From Pseudazoarcus pumilus (GTDB lineage Bacteria; Pseudomonadota; Gammaproteobacteria; Burkholderiales; Rhodocyclaceae): a DNA stretch of 64,000 nucleotides. The stretch spans positions 2,976,001 through 3,040,000 of the forward strand of contig NZ_CP025682.1 in assembly GCF_002872475.1 (NCBI RefSeq), read 5' to 3'. A program made the position numbers and the translations under genes. Shown piece by piece: positions 51,305 through 62,665 of this stretch. Positions within the stretch are counted from its first letter, which is position 1. Each line of letters opens with the position of its first letter. Below the pieces are notes generated by a model. That model searched no databases and had not been told where the DNA came from. It was given only the letters and a program-made list of their open reading frames with translations.

Positions 51305-52861
51305 TCAGGCTGCCTTGTCGGCGGGTTCGGCCAGGCCGAAATCCTCGGGGAAATGGTTCAGCGCGCTGAGCACCGGGAACGGCGCCATGCCGCCCAAGGC
51401 GCACAGCGAGCCGCTGAGCATGGTGTCGCACAGTTCGCGAAGCAAAATGACCTGCTTGGGGCGATCCTTGCCCTCGACCATGCGGTCGATGACCTCGACG
51501 CCGCGCGTCGAGCCGATGCGGCAGGGCGTGCATTTGCCGCAGGATTCGATGGCGCAGAACTCCATGCCGAAGCGCGCCATCTGGGCCATGTCGACGGTGT
51601 CGTCGAACACCACCAGACCGCCGTGGCCGAGCATCGCGTCGTTCTTGCCCAGTTCCTCGTAGTCCAGCGGCAGGTCGAACTGCGATTCGGGCACATACGC
51701 GCCCAGCGGGCCGCCGATCTGCACCGCGCGGATCGGCCGGCCGGTGCGCGAGCCGCCGCCGAAGTCGTAGAGCAGTTCGCGGATGCTCAGGCCGAAGGCC
51801 GCTTCCACCAGACCGCCGTACTTGATGTTGCCGGCGAGCTGGAAGGGCAGCGTGCCGCGCGAGCGGCCCACGCCGTATTCCTGGTAGTTGGCGCCGCCCT
51901 GGTCGAGGATGATCGGCACGCTGGCCAGCGAGATCACGTTGTTCACGACCGTGGGCTTGCCGAACAGGCCTTCGAGCGCCGGCAGCGGCGGCTTGAAGCG
52001 CACCATGCCGCGCTTGCCCTCGAGACTCTCGAGCAGCGAGGTTTCCTCGCCACAGACGTAGGCGCCCGCACCGCGACGTACCTCGAGGTGGAAGGTCTTG
52101 CCCGAGCCGAGAATGTCGTCGCCCAGATAGCCGCGCGCGTTGGCCGCGGCGATGGCCTCGTTGAGCGCGACTTCCGCGTAGGGGTATTCCGAGCGCAGAT
52201 AGATGTAGCCCATCGTCGCACCCACCGCGAGGCCGGCGATGGTCATGCCCTCGATCAGCACCAGCGGGTCGCCTTCCATGATCATGCGATCCGAAAACGT
52301 GCCCGAGTCGCCCTCGTCGGCGTTGCACACGATGTACTTCTGGTCGGCCTGCGCACCCAGCACGGTGCGCCACTTGATGCCGGTCGGGAAGGCCGCGCCG
52401 CCGCGCCCGCGCAGGCCGGAGGTGGTGACTTCCTCGACGATGTCGGCCGGCGTCATCTTCAGCGCGTTGGCCAGACCGCGGTAGCCGTCATGCGCGAGGT
52501 AGTCGTCGATGGACACCGGGTCGGTGATGCCGACACGCGCGAAGGTCAGGCGCTGCTGTTTGGCGAAGTAGGGAATGTCCTCGGTCAGGCCGAGGTTCAG
52601 ATGGTGCTGGCCGCCGTACAGGAAGTCGGCCTCGAACAGCTCGGCGACATCGTCGGGCTTGACGGGGCCATAGGCGACGCGGCCCTCGGGCGTGCTGACT
52701 TCGACCATCGGTTCGAGCCAGAACATGCCGCGCGAGCCGTTGCGCACCAGTTCGATGGTTGCGCCACGCCTGGCCGCCTCGAAGGCGATGGCGCGGGCGA
52801 CCTTGTCCGCGCCCAGCGAGATCGACGCCGAATCGCGGGGGATATAGACCTTGATCGTCAT
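51305..52861 (-). CDS. fdsB: NAD-dependent formate dehydrogenase beta subunit (FMN/NAD, NuoF-like)
   Basis: 518 residues. An N-terminal thioredoxin-like domain ([20 protein letters not shown] start) precedes Nuo[14 protein letters not shown] (NADH/FMN), [19 protein letters not shown] (FMN), and the 4Fe-4S motif [16 protein letters not shown]. It passes electrons from FdsA to NAD. Overlaps fdsG by four bases. Confidence 0.95.
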   Translation of the reverse strand: MTIKVYIPRDSASISLGADKVARAIAFEAARRGATIELVRNGSRGMFWLEPMVEVSTPEGRVAYGPVKPDDVAELFEADFLYGGQHHLNLGLTEDIPYFAKQQRLTFARVGITDPVSIDDYLAHDGYRGLANALKMTPADIVEEVTTSGLRGRGGAAFPTGIKWRTVLGAQADQKYIVCNADEGDSGTFSDRMIMEGDPLVLIEGMTIAGLAVGATMGYIYLRSEYPYAEVALNEAIAAANARGYLGDDILGSGKTFHLEVRRGAGAYVCGEETSLLESLEGKRGMVRFKPPLPALEGLFGKPTVVNNVISLASVPIILDQGGANYQEYGVGRSRGTLPFQLAGNIKYGGLVEAAFGLSIRELLYDFGGGSRTGRPIRAVQIGGPLGAYVPESQFDLPLDYEELGKNDAMLGHGGLVVFDDTVDMAQMARFGMEFCAIESCGKCTPCRIGSTRGVEVIDRMVEGKDRPKQVILLRELCDTMLSGSLCALGGMAPFPVLSALNHFPEDFGLAEPADKAA

Positions 52862-53340
52862 GGCTGGCTCCTCAGGGTGCCGACGAGTTCGTCGAAGGAC
52901 TCCTGCGACACCGAGCCGAGCAGTTCGCCGTCCACCATGACGGCCGGCGAACAGGCGCAGTTGCCGAGGCAGTAGACGGCCTCCAGCGAAATCGCGCCGT
53001 CGGCGGTGGTCTCGTGGAAATCGACGCCCAGCGTCTTCCTGGCGTGGGCGACGAGGCGGTTCGCGCCCATCGCCTGACACGCTTCGGCGCGACAGATCTC
53101 GAGCTTGTGACGACCCGGTGGCGTGGTGCGGAAGTGATGGTAGAAGGTGATCGTGCCGTGCACCTCGGCGCGCGACAGGTTCAGCGCCTCGGCCATCAGC
53201 GGTACGGAATCGGGCGGCACGTAACCGATGCTGTCCTGGATGCCGTGCAGGATCGGCATCAGCGCGCCGGGCTTGTGCTTGAGCGCATCGATGATGCCGA
53301 GGACCGTGTCGCGGTCCCAGGCGGGCTGGGTGGAGTTCAT
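52858..53340 (-). CDS. fdsG: NAD-dependent formate dehydrogenase gamma subunit (2Fe-2S, NuoE-like)
   Basis: 160 residues. 2Fe-2S ligands in [12 protein letters not shown] and [16 protein letters not shown]. First gene of the operon fdsGBA-fdhD-fdsD-fdsD; start at 53340 ([11 protein letters not shown]). Confidence 0.94.
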   Translation of the reverse strand: MNSTQPAWDRDTVLGIIDALKHKPGALMPILHGIQDSIGYVPPDSVPLMAEALNLSRAEVHGTITFYHHFRTTPPGRHKLEICRAEACQAMGANRLVAHARKTLGVDFHETTADGAISLEAVYCLGNCACSPAVMVDGELLGSVSQESFDELVGTLRSQP

Positions 53341-53403
53341 GTGCACCTCTCGAAAACTTGATAAGCGGTCGATTCGGGGTAAGCTCAATTGGTCGTGTGA
53401 ATC

Positions 53404-53427
53404 TCATATGCACGGATAAACATATGA
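53404..53427. promoter_or_regulatory. Candidate operator in the fds divergent promoter
   Basis: TCATATG, ten bases, CATATGA: a perfect inverted repeat between fdsG and the ModE/PBP regulator gene. It is the strongest symmetric site in the region and a likely binding site for that regulator. Confidence 0.55.
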
Positions 53428-53504
53428 ACGACAACCTGCTCCGAATCCCGACACAGCCAAGTTAGCAGAGGGAAATAAGCCTCTCAATATGATATGAATT
53501 GCAC

Positions 53505-54581
53505 ATGAAGTTCAACGTCACGATCAAACCGGCGTGGCACGTCTCGCGCGACGGCGACGCGCATCTGTCCCTGCCCGGCCTGCTCGCGCTGCTGGCGATG
53601 GTGGATGAACTCGGCCAGATCGAGCAGGCCTGTGCGCAGCTGGGCGTGTCCTACCGCCACGGCTGGGGCCTGCTGCGCACCGGCGAGGAGGTGTTCGGCA
53701 GCCCGCTGGTGAGCAAGGCACGCGGACGCGGCACCACGCTCACCGCGCTGGGAAAGAAGCTGCTGTGGGCGGACAAGCGCATCGCTGCGCGGCTGGCGCC
53801 GACACTCGACAGCCTGGCCTCGGAACTCGAGGCCGAACTGCTCAAGAGCATCGAACACAAGGAGCACATCCTGCGCATCAACGCCAGCCACGGCTTCGCC
53901 GTCGAGACGCTGCGCGGATTCCTCGTCGACAACGACATTCCGGTGGATCTGAAGTACCGCGGCAGCCTCGACTCGGTGGCCTCGCTGGCGCGCGGCGACT
54001 GCGACGTGGCGGGCTTTCACGTACCACTGGGCGAGTTCGAGAGCGCCGCCTGGGCGCAGTACATGAAATGGCTGCGCCCGCGCAAGCACCGCCTGATCCA
54101 TCTGGCCGAACGCCAGCAGGGTCTGTTCGTGCTGCCCGGCAACCCCAAGCACATCACCGGGCTGGCGGACCTGACGCGCGAGGACGTGGCCTTCGTCAAC
54201 CGCCAGCCCGGCTCCGGCACGCGCATCCTGCTCGACCTGTTGCTGGAGGCGCGCAGCATCGACAGCAGCCGCATCCGCGGCTTCCAGAATTCCGAACTGA
54301 CGCATGCCGCGGTGGCCGCCTACATCGCCAGCGGCATGGCCGATGTGGGTTTTGGCGTGCGCACCGCGGCGCACCGCTTCAAGCTCGACTTCATCGGGAT
54401 CGCGCGCGAGCGCTACTTCATCGCGTGCAACGCCTCGGCCGTGAAGTCCGCCGCCGTGCGCGGCATGATCGACATCATGCAGCGCGAGGACTTCCGCACG
54501 GCCGTCTCCGCCCTGCCCGGATACGACGGCACCGACACCGGCCAACAACTGACGCTCGACGAGGCCGTTCCCTCCGGTTGA
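53505..54581 (+). CDS. ModE-type HTH regulator fused to a periplasmic-binding-protein-like domain
   Basis: 358 residues from the ATG at 53505. Residues about 20-100 are a LysR/ModE-type winged helix (QIEQACAQLGVSYRHGWGLL, RGRGTTLTALGKKLL). The rest is a cytosolic PBP-like domain of the TupA/MoeA-C type (INASHGFAVETLRGFL, VNRQPGSGTRILLDLLL, YIASGMADVGFGVRTAA). Proteins of this make-up sense molybdate, tungstate or a cofactor. Its divergence from fdsG suggests it controls the formate dehydrogenase operon according to Mo/W supply. Confidence 0.88.
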   Translation: MKFNVTIKPAWHVSRDGDAHLSLPGLLALLAMVDELGQIEQACAQLGVSYRHGWGLLRTGEEVFGSPLVSKARGRGTTLTALGKKLLWADKRIAARLAPTLDSLASELEAELLKSIEHKEHILRINASHGFAVETLRGFLVDNDIPVDLKYRGSLDSVASLARGDCDVAGFHVPLGEFESAAWAQYMKWLRPRKHRLIHLAERQQGLFVLPGNPKHITGLADLTREDVAFVNRQPGSGTRILLDLLLEARSIDSSRIRGFQNSELTHAAVAAYIASGMADVGFGVRTAAHRFKLDFIGIARERYFIACNASAVKSAAVRGMIDIMQREDFRTAVSALPGYDGTDTGQQLTLDEAVPSG

Positions 54582-54715
54582 AGCGCCTGCCCGCGGCAAG
54601 CGCACGAGGCTTCGGCTCGTTTGCCGGAGCATGGGCGCCTGCGGTGGTCGCCGCGTCCTTTCAACGGGAAGGCAACGCTGACGTGAGCGACGACGGAGCG
54701 GCTTTCGTGGTCGGC

Positions 54716-54745
54716 AAAAAAACGCCACGGTGCGGCCGTGGCGTT
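54716..54745 (-). terminator. Terminator of ilvD
   Basis: Ten-base perfect stem AACGCCACGG / CCGTGGCGTT with loop TGCGG; on the minus strand a run of T follows. It lies 25 bases past the ilvD stop. Confidence 0.85.
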
Positions 54746-54769
54746 CGCGTGCGGCAGCGCGGAGCCGGA

Positions 54770-56446
<1,677 letters not shown>

Positions 56447-56621
56447 GGCGTTGTCCTGAACGGAAGTTGTCGGGAACGGCCCGCGGGCCGCGAAACCTGT
56501 GATTTTACCCAAAGCACGTGGCTCGGCGCTGAATTCGGTGCGCGCCCTGCGTCAATGCGCTTCAGGCATGAAGCTGTGCACCACCGCGCCTGCACTGCGC
56601 GATGGCGCGACGACCAAAAGA

Positions 56622-56645
56622 AAAGGCCGGGAAGCCCCGGCCTTT
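56622..56645 (-). terminator. Terminator of the FKBP gene
   Basis: Nine-base stem AAAGGCCGG / CCGGCCTTT, six-base loop, followed on the minus strand by TTTCTTTTGG. It lies about 40 bases past the stop codon. Confidence 0.8.
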
Positions 56646-56684
56646 CGGATTCTGCGCGCCGGGAGCATTCCCGGCCGGGCGGAA

Positions 56685-57113
56685 TCAGGCGATCTCGACG
56701 ACCTCGATCTCGAAGGTCAGATCCTTGCCCGCCAGCGGATGGTTGGCATCGACCTTGATCGAGGCTTCCTCGACCTCGACCACGCGCACCGGAACCGGCT
56801 TGCCGTCCTGGCTCTGCATCTGCAGCTGCTGACCGACTTCCGGCGTGATTTCGGCCGGGATACGGTCGCGCGGCACCTCGATGATGCCCTCTTCGCGGTG
56901 CGGGCCGTAGGCCTCGTCCGAAGGCACCAGGGCAGTGGTCTTGTCGCCCGGCGCAAGGCCGGTGACGGCGCTCTCGAAGCCCGGAATGATCTGACCCGAA
57001 CCGACGGTGAATTCCAGCGGATCGCCACCGGCGGAAGAATCGAACACGGTGCCGTCGTTGAGCTTGCCCGTGTAATGAACGCGGACGGTGTCGCCCTGCT
57101 TGATCTGTGCCAT
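56685..57113 (-). CDS. FKBP-type peptidyl-prolyl isomerase (SlyD-like)
   Basis: 142 residues. FKBP core VRVHYTGKLNDGTVFDSS and IIPGFESAVTGLAPGDK, with the IF (insert-in-flap) chaperone insertion EEGIIEVPRDRIPAEITPEV. There is no His-rich metal tail, unlike E. coli SlyD. Cytosolic folding catalyst. Confidence 0.92.
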   Translation of the reverse strand: MAQIKQGDTVRVHYTGKLNDGTVFDSSAGGDPLEFTVGSGQIIPGFESAVTGLAPGDKTTALVPSDEAYGPHREEGIIEVPRDRIPAEITPEVGQQLQMQSQDGKPVPVRVVEVEEASIKVDANHPLAGKDLTFEIEVVEIA

Positions 57114-57280
57114 TTCGCACCTCCTTGCATACGTTTGCGTTTGCGGTTCTCCACCGGTCGCGCGTTGCAGTTGGTGAAGCACTGAGCCGTTTACCATACA
57201 GGAAGGCATCGGCCTTGACGACCCGGCCGCCCTTCACATTCCGTCAGTTGGATGTCGTTTCGACGTTGATCGACGCAAGA

Positions 57281-57697
57281 TCACGCTGTTATGTGCTCGA
57301 AGACGACATCCTGTGCGCCGCGCCAGAGGCAGGATTCGCCGATTTCGCGCAGATGCTCGCGGCCTTCGACGACGCTCAGAAAGTGATTGCCGGCGAGCGG
57401 CCCGAGCTTGCTCGCGAAGGCACACGCGCCGTAGGCGAGGATGATCTCGGTCTCGCTGTAGCCGCCCGGATAGAACAGCACGTCGCCCGGCGCCGGATGG
57501 GCCGTAGCGTTCTCGAAACCGAAATCCACGCGTTCGTCGCCCAGCGGCACCCAGCAACCCTCGCCGCTCCAGCGCACGTGGATGAGTTGCGTCTTCCACG
57601 GCAGGCGCGCGAGAAAGGCCGCCACCGTCCTGGGTGCGGCATCGACGGTCTCGGCGACGAGCACGCGCTCGCCGACGGTGATGCGTACGCGGCTCAC
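57281..57697 (-). CDS. DUF3830-family protein
   Basis: 138 residues from a GTG that overlaps the racemase-family stop by GTGA. TVAAFLARLPWKTQLIHVRW, GDVLFYPGGYSETEIILAYG and HFLSVVEG match the DUF3830 family, predicted cyclophilin-like fold and usually found in such catabolic operons. Function unknown; possibly a hydrolase or ligand carrier. Confidence 0.8.
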   Translation of the reverse strand: MSRVRITVGERVLVAETVDAAPRTVAAFLARLPWKTQLIHVRWSGEGCWVPLGDERVDFGFENATAHPAPGDVLFYPGGYSETEIILAYGACAFASKLGPLAGNHFLSVVEGREHLREIGESCLWRGAQDVVFEHITA

Positions 57698-58440
57698 GAC
57701 TTGCGTCCGATCAGCGCGCCGAGCGCCGGCGACAGGCCACTCCACTCCTTGACCGGTGGCGGCGCGTAGCTGCCGGCCAAAGCGCCACGCGGGGCAAGCG
57801 CGGCAAGCGATTCGGCATGGCGCACGGCGCTGGACACGCCATCGACCACCGGCACCGGAATGCGGTCGGCGATGCTGCGCGCCAGCCCCGCCAGCGGCGC
57901 CCCGGCGATGATGATCACGTCGGCGCCGTCCTCGTTCACAGCCGCCTCGCACAAGGCCTGCAACTGCTCGCCCTTGTCGGTCTGCACGGTGCCGATGTCA
58001 CGCAGGCTCTCTTCCAGGCAGCGGATGCTCGCCAGCCGGCCGGCAAGACCGTGCATCTCCACGGTTTCCTGATACCAGGCGCGGATGCGGCGCGAGATCG
58101 CGACGATGGAGAAACGCCCGCCCAGCATCGCTGCGCTCATCAGCGCCGCCTCGGTGAGCCCCACCACCGGAATCGGCAGCATCTCGCGCGCGGCCGCCAG
58201 GCCCGGGTCGCCGAAGGCAGCGACGATGGCCGCGTCATGCCCCTCGTGATGTTCGGCCAGCTCGTTGAGGGTGGCAAAGGCGCCTACGGCCGCCTCGGCG
58301 CGGGTCTCGATATAGGCCACGCCGAAGGGCGCGGTACGCATCGTCAGTTCGGTGCCGGGGGAAGCGGCGCGGCGCGCTTCGGCCTCGATCAGATCGGTGA
58401 CGCTGTGCGAGATGTTGGGATTGACGATGAGCAGTTTCAT
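57694..58440 (-). CDS. Asp/Glu/hydantoin racemase-family protein
   Basis: 248 residues, complete two-domain fold (MKLLIVNPNISHSVTDLIEA start). The places of the two catalytic Cys read IVAAFGDPGLAAARE and IIIAGAPLAGLARSI, that is Ala/Phe and Gly, so the classic two-base racemase mechanism looks absent. It may be an isomerase, decarboxylase-like enzyme or racemase of altered chemistry. It is in the TRAP-linked operon between the amidohydrolase and DUF3830 genes. Confidence 0.85.
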   Translation of the reverse strand: MKLLIVNPNISHSVTDLIEAEARRAASPGTELTMRTAPFGVAYIETRAEAAVGAFATLNELAEHHEGHDAAIVAAFGDPGLAAAREMLPIPVVGLTEAALMSAAMLGGRFSIVAISRRIRAWYQETVEMHGLAGRLASIRCLEESLRDIGTVQTDKGEQLQALCEAAVNEDGADVIIIAGAPLAGLARSIADRIPVPVVDGVSSAVRHAESLAALAPRGALAGSYAPPPVKEWSGLSPALGALIGRKS

Positions 58441-58457
58441 TGCGTTCGCGTTCCTTG

Positions 58458-59813
58458 TCAGAGCTGCGCGCGGGCACGCGCCCACAGCGCCTCGGATGCG
58501 GCCTGGCCGTCGGCCAGGATGGTGTCCAGATCGGCGTGGGCGAGATGCCCGTCTTCGACGACGACGCGCCCGTCGCACACCACCATTGCCACGTCGCGCC
58601 CCTGCGCGGTGTGCACCAGGTTGCCCAGCGTGTCGATGTGCGGCACCAGGTGCGGCCGGCGAAAGTCGAAGGCCACCAGGTCGGCCCTCTTGCCGATCGT
58701 GATCGAACCGATCTGGTCATCGAGGCCGAGCGCCCTGGCTCCGCCCAGAGTCGCCATCTCGACGACGTGATGTGGCTGCCAGAAGTCGTCGATGCATTCT
58801 TCCTGCAGGCGCCCGACCAGCAGCGCCCAGCGCATCACCTCGACCATGTCGCCGTGCATGTTGTCGGTGGCCAGCGCGAGGTTGGCGCCGGCGCGGCGCA
58901 AGGCGCTGGTGGGCGCGATGCGTCCGCCCTGCGCGTTGCCGCGCGGCACGTGCGCGACGTTGATGCGCGCGCGGCCAATGCGCTCGATGTCGGAATCCGA
59001 CACATACATGCAGTGCGCGGCCGTGTAGCGGTGATCGAGCAGGCCCACATCCTCGATCAGTTCGGTCGGGCTCATGCCGTCGCGCTCGCGCACGCGGGCG
59101 TTTTCCTTGCGGCTTTGCGACAGGTGACCGTTGACGTTGACGCCCAGCCGGTCGCGCTCGGCGGCGACTTTCGCGAGCAGCGTGCGCGAACACGTGTCAG
59201 GCGCGTGCGCGGCGAACTCGAAGCCCAGACGGCCATCGTACCTGCCGCGCCAGCGCTCGCATAGGGTCACGGCCTCGCCCAGCGTGCGCTCGCCGATCTC
59301 GTCACGGTGCTCCCACACACCTTCGTGCACGCGCGTGAAATCCACGTCGTGGATGCGCCCGCAGGTGATCACGCGCATGCCCAGCTCACCCATCGCCGGC
59401 AAGGTCAGGTCGGCGTGCACGTAGCTGTCGTTGATCAGCGTGGAGCCGAACATCAGGCACTCGGCCGCGCCCAGGCGGGCGAGCGCCACGGCCTCGTCCT
59501 CGGTGACTTCGTGCCCGTGCGGCACGCCCGGCGTGTAGGCCGGGGCGAAGCCCATGTCCTCGGCCACGCCGCGCACCATGGTCAGGATGGTGTGGGTGTG
59601 CACGTTGACGAATCCCGGCGTGACGACGTGGCCGGCAAGGTCCACGGTGCGGTGCGCCGCAGGCAGCGGGCGGGACGCGTCACGCGGACCGATCTGGGCG
59701 AATCGCCCGTCGCGCACGACGATCACCGCGTCGGCGATCTCGCCCAGCGCGGGGTCGACGGTGACCACGCGCGCACCATGCAGCACCAGATCGGCGGGAG
59801 CAGGTTCGCTCAT
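58458..59813 (-). CDS. Amidohydrolase of the SsnA/chlorohydrolase-cytosine deaminase group
   Basis: 451 residues. Metal site: VNVHTHTI, NGHLSQSRKEN, AAHCMYVS and ALATDNMHGDMVEVM. The group deaminates or hydrolyses N-heterocycles and related amides. It follows the TRAP permease gene and likely opens or deaminates the imported compound. Exact substrate unknown. Confidence 0.88.
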   Translation of the reverse strand: MSEPAPADLVLHGARVVTVDPALGEIADAVIVVRDGRFAQIGPRDASRPLPAAHRTVDLAGHVVTPGFVNVHTHTILTMVRGVAEDMGFAPAYTPGVPHGHEVTEDEAVALARLGAAECLMFGSTLINDSYVHADLTLPAMGELGMRVITCGRIHDVDFTRVHEGVWEHRDEIGERTLGEAVTLCERWRGRYDGRLGFEFAAHAPDTCSRTLLAKVAAERDRLGVNVNGHLSQSRKENARVRERDGMSPTELIEDVGLLDHRYTAAHCMYVSDSDIERIGRARINVAHVPRGNAQGGRIAPTSALRRAGANLALATDNMHGDMVEVMRWALLVGRLQEECIDDFWQPHHVVEMATLGGARALGLDDQIGSITIGKRADLVAFDFRRPHLVPHIDTLGNLVHTAQGRDVAMVVCDGRVVVEDGHLAHADLDTILADGQAASEALWARARAQL

Positions 59814-59823
59814 GAGCTCCTCC

Positions 59824-61104
59824 TCAGAATCCCAGCGTCTTCGGCAACCAGGTCACCAGCGGCGGAAAGACGATGCACAGCGCCAGCACCACGAACTGCC
59901 AGACGACGAACGGAATCGACTCGCGCACCAGCTTCATCAGCGGCACCTTGGTGATGCCGCTCATGACGAAGTACAGCACGCCCACCGGCGGCGTCATCAT
60001 GCCGATGACCAGATTGAACATGAACAGGAAGCCGAACCACAGCGGGTCGATGCCGTAGGCCACGGCCACCGGCGCGAACAGCGGCACCAGCATGATGTAG
60101 GCCGCGTTCGACTCGATCAGCATGCCGACGAAGATCAGCAAGAGCATCGTCAGCAGCACGTACACCATCGGATCCTGGGTCATCGACTGGATCCAGTCCG
60201 ACAGGGCCATGGGCACCATCTCGATGGTGAACACGAAGGTCACCGACGCGGCGAACGCGATCAGCGCGCCCACCATCGCCGAGGTGACGGCCGCGCGGTA
60301 CAGGCAGCCCGGCAGGTCGGCGAGCTTGAGCCGGCGCGTGATGACGAAGCCGATCAGCGCCGAATACACGACGGCGATGGCCGCGCCCTCGGTGGCGGTG
60401 AAGATGCCGCCGACCACGCCGCCGACGACGATCACCGGCATCAGGATGATGATGATGGCGCGACGCGCCTGCACCAGCACGTTGCGGATCGAGAATCCGT
60501 CGCCGGTCAGCGCGTAGCCGCGCCGGATCGAAATCCACGAGGCGATGCCCATGAAGCCCAGCGCGAGCAGGATCCCGGGCACGATGCCGGCCATGAACAG
60601 GCCGCCAACCGAGACGGTGGAGCCGGCCATCAGCGCGTAGACGATCATCGCATTGGACGGCGGAATCACCGGGCCGAGGTTGGCCGCCGAGGCGATCACC
60701 GCGCCGGCGTAGGCGTCCGGATAGTACTTGCGCAGCGAGGGCACCAGCGTGCTGCCCATCGCCGAGGCACTGGCCACGGCCGCACCGGAGACCGACGCCA
60801 GAATGGTGCCGGAGACGATGGTCACGTGCGCCAGACCGCCGTGCACGCGTCCGATCAGGCTGTTGGCGAAGGCAATCAGGCGATCCATGATGCCGGCGCG
60901 CACCATCAGCTCACCGGCCAGCATGAACAGCGGGATGGCCATCAGCGGAAAGCTGTTGACCGCATGCATCATGCGTTGCGGCATCACCACCAGTTCGAAG
61001 TCGAGCAGATACAGCGCTGCCAGCGAGCCAAAGCCCAGCGCGAACGCGAGCGGCATGCCGAACACGGCCAGCAGCAGGAAGATTCCGATTGCGACCCAGG
61101 TCAT
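59824..61104 (-). CDS. dctM: TRAP transporter large permease (DctM), second system
   Basis: 426 residues, twelve or so hydrophobic segments; PLFMLAGELMVRAGIMDRLI, IPPSNAMIVYALMAGSTVS and GIFTATEGAAIAVVYS are DctM landmarks. Start at the ATG at 61104, overlapping dctQ by four bases. Confidence 0.93.
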   Translation of the reverse strand: MTWVAIGIFLLLAVFGMPLAFALGFGSLAALYLLDFELVVMPQRMMHAVNSFPLMAIPLFMLAGELMVRAGIMDRLIAFANSLIGRVHGGLAHVTIVSGTILASVSGAAVASASAMGSTLVPSLRKYYPDAYAGAVIASAANLGPVIPPSNAMIVYALMAGSTVSVGGLFMAGIVPGILLALGFMGIASWISIRRGYALTGDGFSIRNVLVQARRAIIIILMPVIVVGGVVGGIFTATEGAAIAVVYSALIGFVITRRLKLADLPGCLYRAAVTSAMVGALIAFAASVTFVFTIEMVPMALSDWIQSMTQDPMVYVLLTMLLLIFVGMLIESNAAYIMLVPLFAPVAVAYGIDPLWFGFLFMFNLVIGMMTPPVGVLYFVMSGITKVPLMKLVRESIPFVVWQFVVLALCIVFPPLVTWLPKTLGF

Positions 61105-61667
61105 AACTCGCCCTCCCAGGTACGCGAGCCGCCCCACGCGAGCAGCGCCAGGTGCAGGAGCGAATGCGCACCGGTGATCAATACGGCGAGGTAGTAGATG
61201 CCGGACGAGACGGGAAGGGTCGGCATCAGTTCAGGCCAGCGGTCGACGGTGGCGACCCAGCCGCCGAACATCACCATGATCATCAGCAGCGTGCCCAGAC
61301 CCGCCATGACGCGGAACAGCACCTCTTCGAAACGATCGGGCATGAGTTTCACGAACAGATCGATGCCTACATGCACGCCATGCTTCACACCGTGCGGGAT
61401 CGCCAGGAAGATGGCCCACACGAAGAACAGGCGCGACAACTCGTCGGCCGAGTCGAGCGAGGACTCGAAGCCGTAGCGCAGCAGCACCTGCAGCGAAACG
61501 GTGATCGCCATCGCCGCCATCGCCACGACGATGCCCCAGAAGGTCACCGCGTCGATGCCGCGCACCAGCCCCTTGAACGCGCGAAACGCCCCGCTGCCGG
61601 GCGGCGGCGGGACGCTCGCGGCCCCGCCCGGGGGCGGGGCCGCGGCCGCTTGATCCTGCGAACTCAC
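61101..61667 (-). CDS. dctQ: TRAP transporter small permease (DctQ), second system
   Basis: 188 residues. A Pro/Gly/Ala-rich hydrophilic N-terminus of about 30 residues precedes four hydrophobic segments (GIVVAMAAMAITVSLQVLLR and others). Overlaps dctP by four bases. Confidence 0.9.
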   Translation of the reverse strand: MSSQDQAAAAPPPGGAASVPPPPGSGAFRAFKGLVRGIDAVTFWGIVVAMAAMAITVSLQVLLRYGFESSLDSADELSRLFFVWAIFLAIPHGVKHGVHVGIDLFVKLMPDRFEEVLFRVMAGLGTLLMIMVMFGGWVATVDRWPELMPTLPVSSGIYYLAVLITGAHSLLHLALLAWGGSRTWEGEL

Positions 61668-62665
61668 TTGGCCGCCTGCGCTTCTTTCAGGACCAGATCG
61701 ATCACCGCCGGGTCGACGCGCTTCTTCAGCTCTTCGACCACGCTCGCGGTCGCGCCACGCAAGGCATCACGCGCCTCGTCCGACAGCGGCGTGAACTCCA
61801 TGCCCTCGGCGATCAGCTTCTCGCGCCATTCGGCCTCCTCGGCAGCGGCCTGCTTGCGCTGCCACATCATGGCCTCGGCCATGGCCTCGTCGACGATCTT
61901 GCGATGCTCGTCCGACAGGCGCTCGTACTTGCGCTTGTTGGCCGCGACGTTGATGAAGTCGTAGAAGTGGCCGGTATCGGACAGGTGCTTCTGCACCTCG
62001 TTGAAGCGGCGGCTGGCGATGATGTTGTAGGGGTTCTCCTGCGCGTCGAGCACGCCCTGCTGCAGCGCCGAATACAGCTCGGAGACGTCCATCGACTGCG
62101 GGTTGGCGCCCAGCGCGCGGAAGGTCGCCAGGTGCACCTCGTTGGGCTGCAGACGGATGCGCATGCCCTGGAAGTCTTCCACCGAGGTGATGGGACGCAG
62201 GTTGTTGGTGACGTGGCGGAAACCGAGTTCGCCATAGCCCAGGTTCACGAAGCCCAGTTCGGCCATCTTGGCGTCGAAGATGTCGCCGACTTCGCCATCC
62301 ATGACCTTGAAGGCCTGCTCGCGGCTGTCGAACAGGAAGGGCAGGCTCACCGCCTCGTACTCGGGCACGGTGCGCGTGAAGTAGGCGATCGACGTGAACA
62401 CCGCGAAGATCGTGCCCGAGCGCACCTGGTCGACGTTCTCGGTCGCGCCGCCGAGCTGCATCGCCGGGAACAGGTCGACGCGGATGTCGCCGTTCGAATC
62501 CTTTTCGACCTTCTCCTTGAATACCTCCATCGCGCGCGAGACGCTGTGGTCCAGCGGGAAGTTGCCCGCCACGCGCAGACGCTCGGCCGCGGACGCGGCC
62601 GTGCTCACCACCATGCCGGCGGCCAGGGCCGCGGCGATCGCTACGAGTTTTGTCTTGCCGAACAT
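61664..62665 (-). CDS. dctP: TRAP transporter substrate-binding protein (DctP), second system
   Basis: 333 residues with a signal peptide ending TAASA. LRVAGNFPLDHSVSRAMEVF, FQGMRIRLQPNEVHLATFRA (ligand Arg) and LDAQENPYNIIASRRFNEVQ are the DctP motifs. First gene of the operon dctPQM-amidohydrolase-racemase-like-DUF3830. Unlike the first TRAP locus there is no gap after dctP. Confidence 0.93.
   Translation of the reverse strand: MFGKTKLVAIAAALAAGMVVSTAASAAERLRVAGNFPLDHSVSRAMEVFKEKVEKDSNGDIRVDLFPAMQLGGATENVDQVRSGTIFAVFTSIAYFTRTVPEYEAVSLPFLFDSREQAFKVMDGEVGDIFDAKMAELGFVNLGYGELGFRHVTNNLRPITSVEDFQGMRIRLQPNEVHLATFRALGANPQSMDVSELYSALQQGVLDAQENPYNIIASRRFNEVQKHLSDTGHFYDFINVAANKRKYERLSDEHRKIVDEAMAEAMMWQRKQAAAEEAEWREKLIAEGMEFTPLSDEARDALRGATASVVEELKKRVDPAVIDLVLKEAQAAK

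Noticed and set aside
51305-53434. Apparent 709-residue protein fusing fdsB with an upstream part
   Set aside because: The upstream part is an out-of-frame reading of fdsG; the normal fdsB start at 52861 overlaps the fdsG stop.
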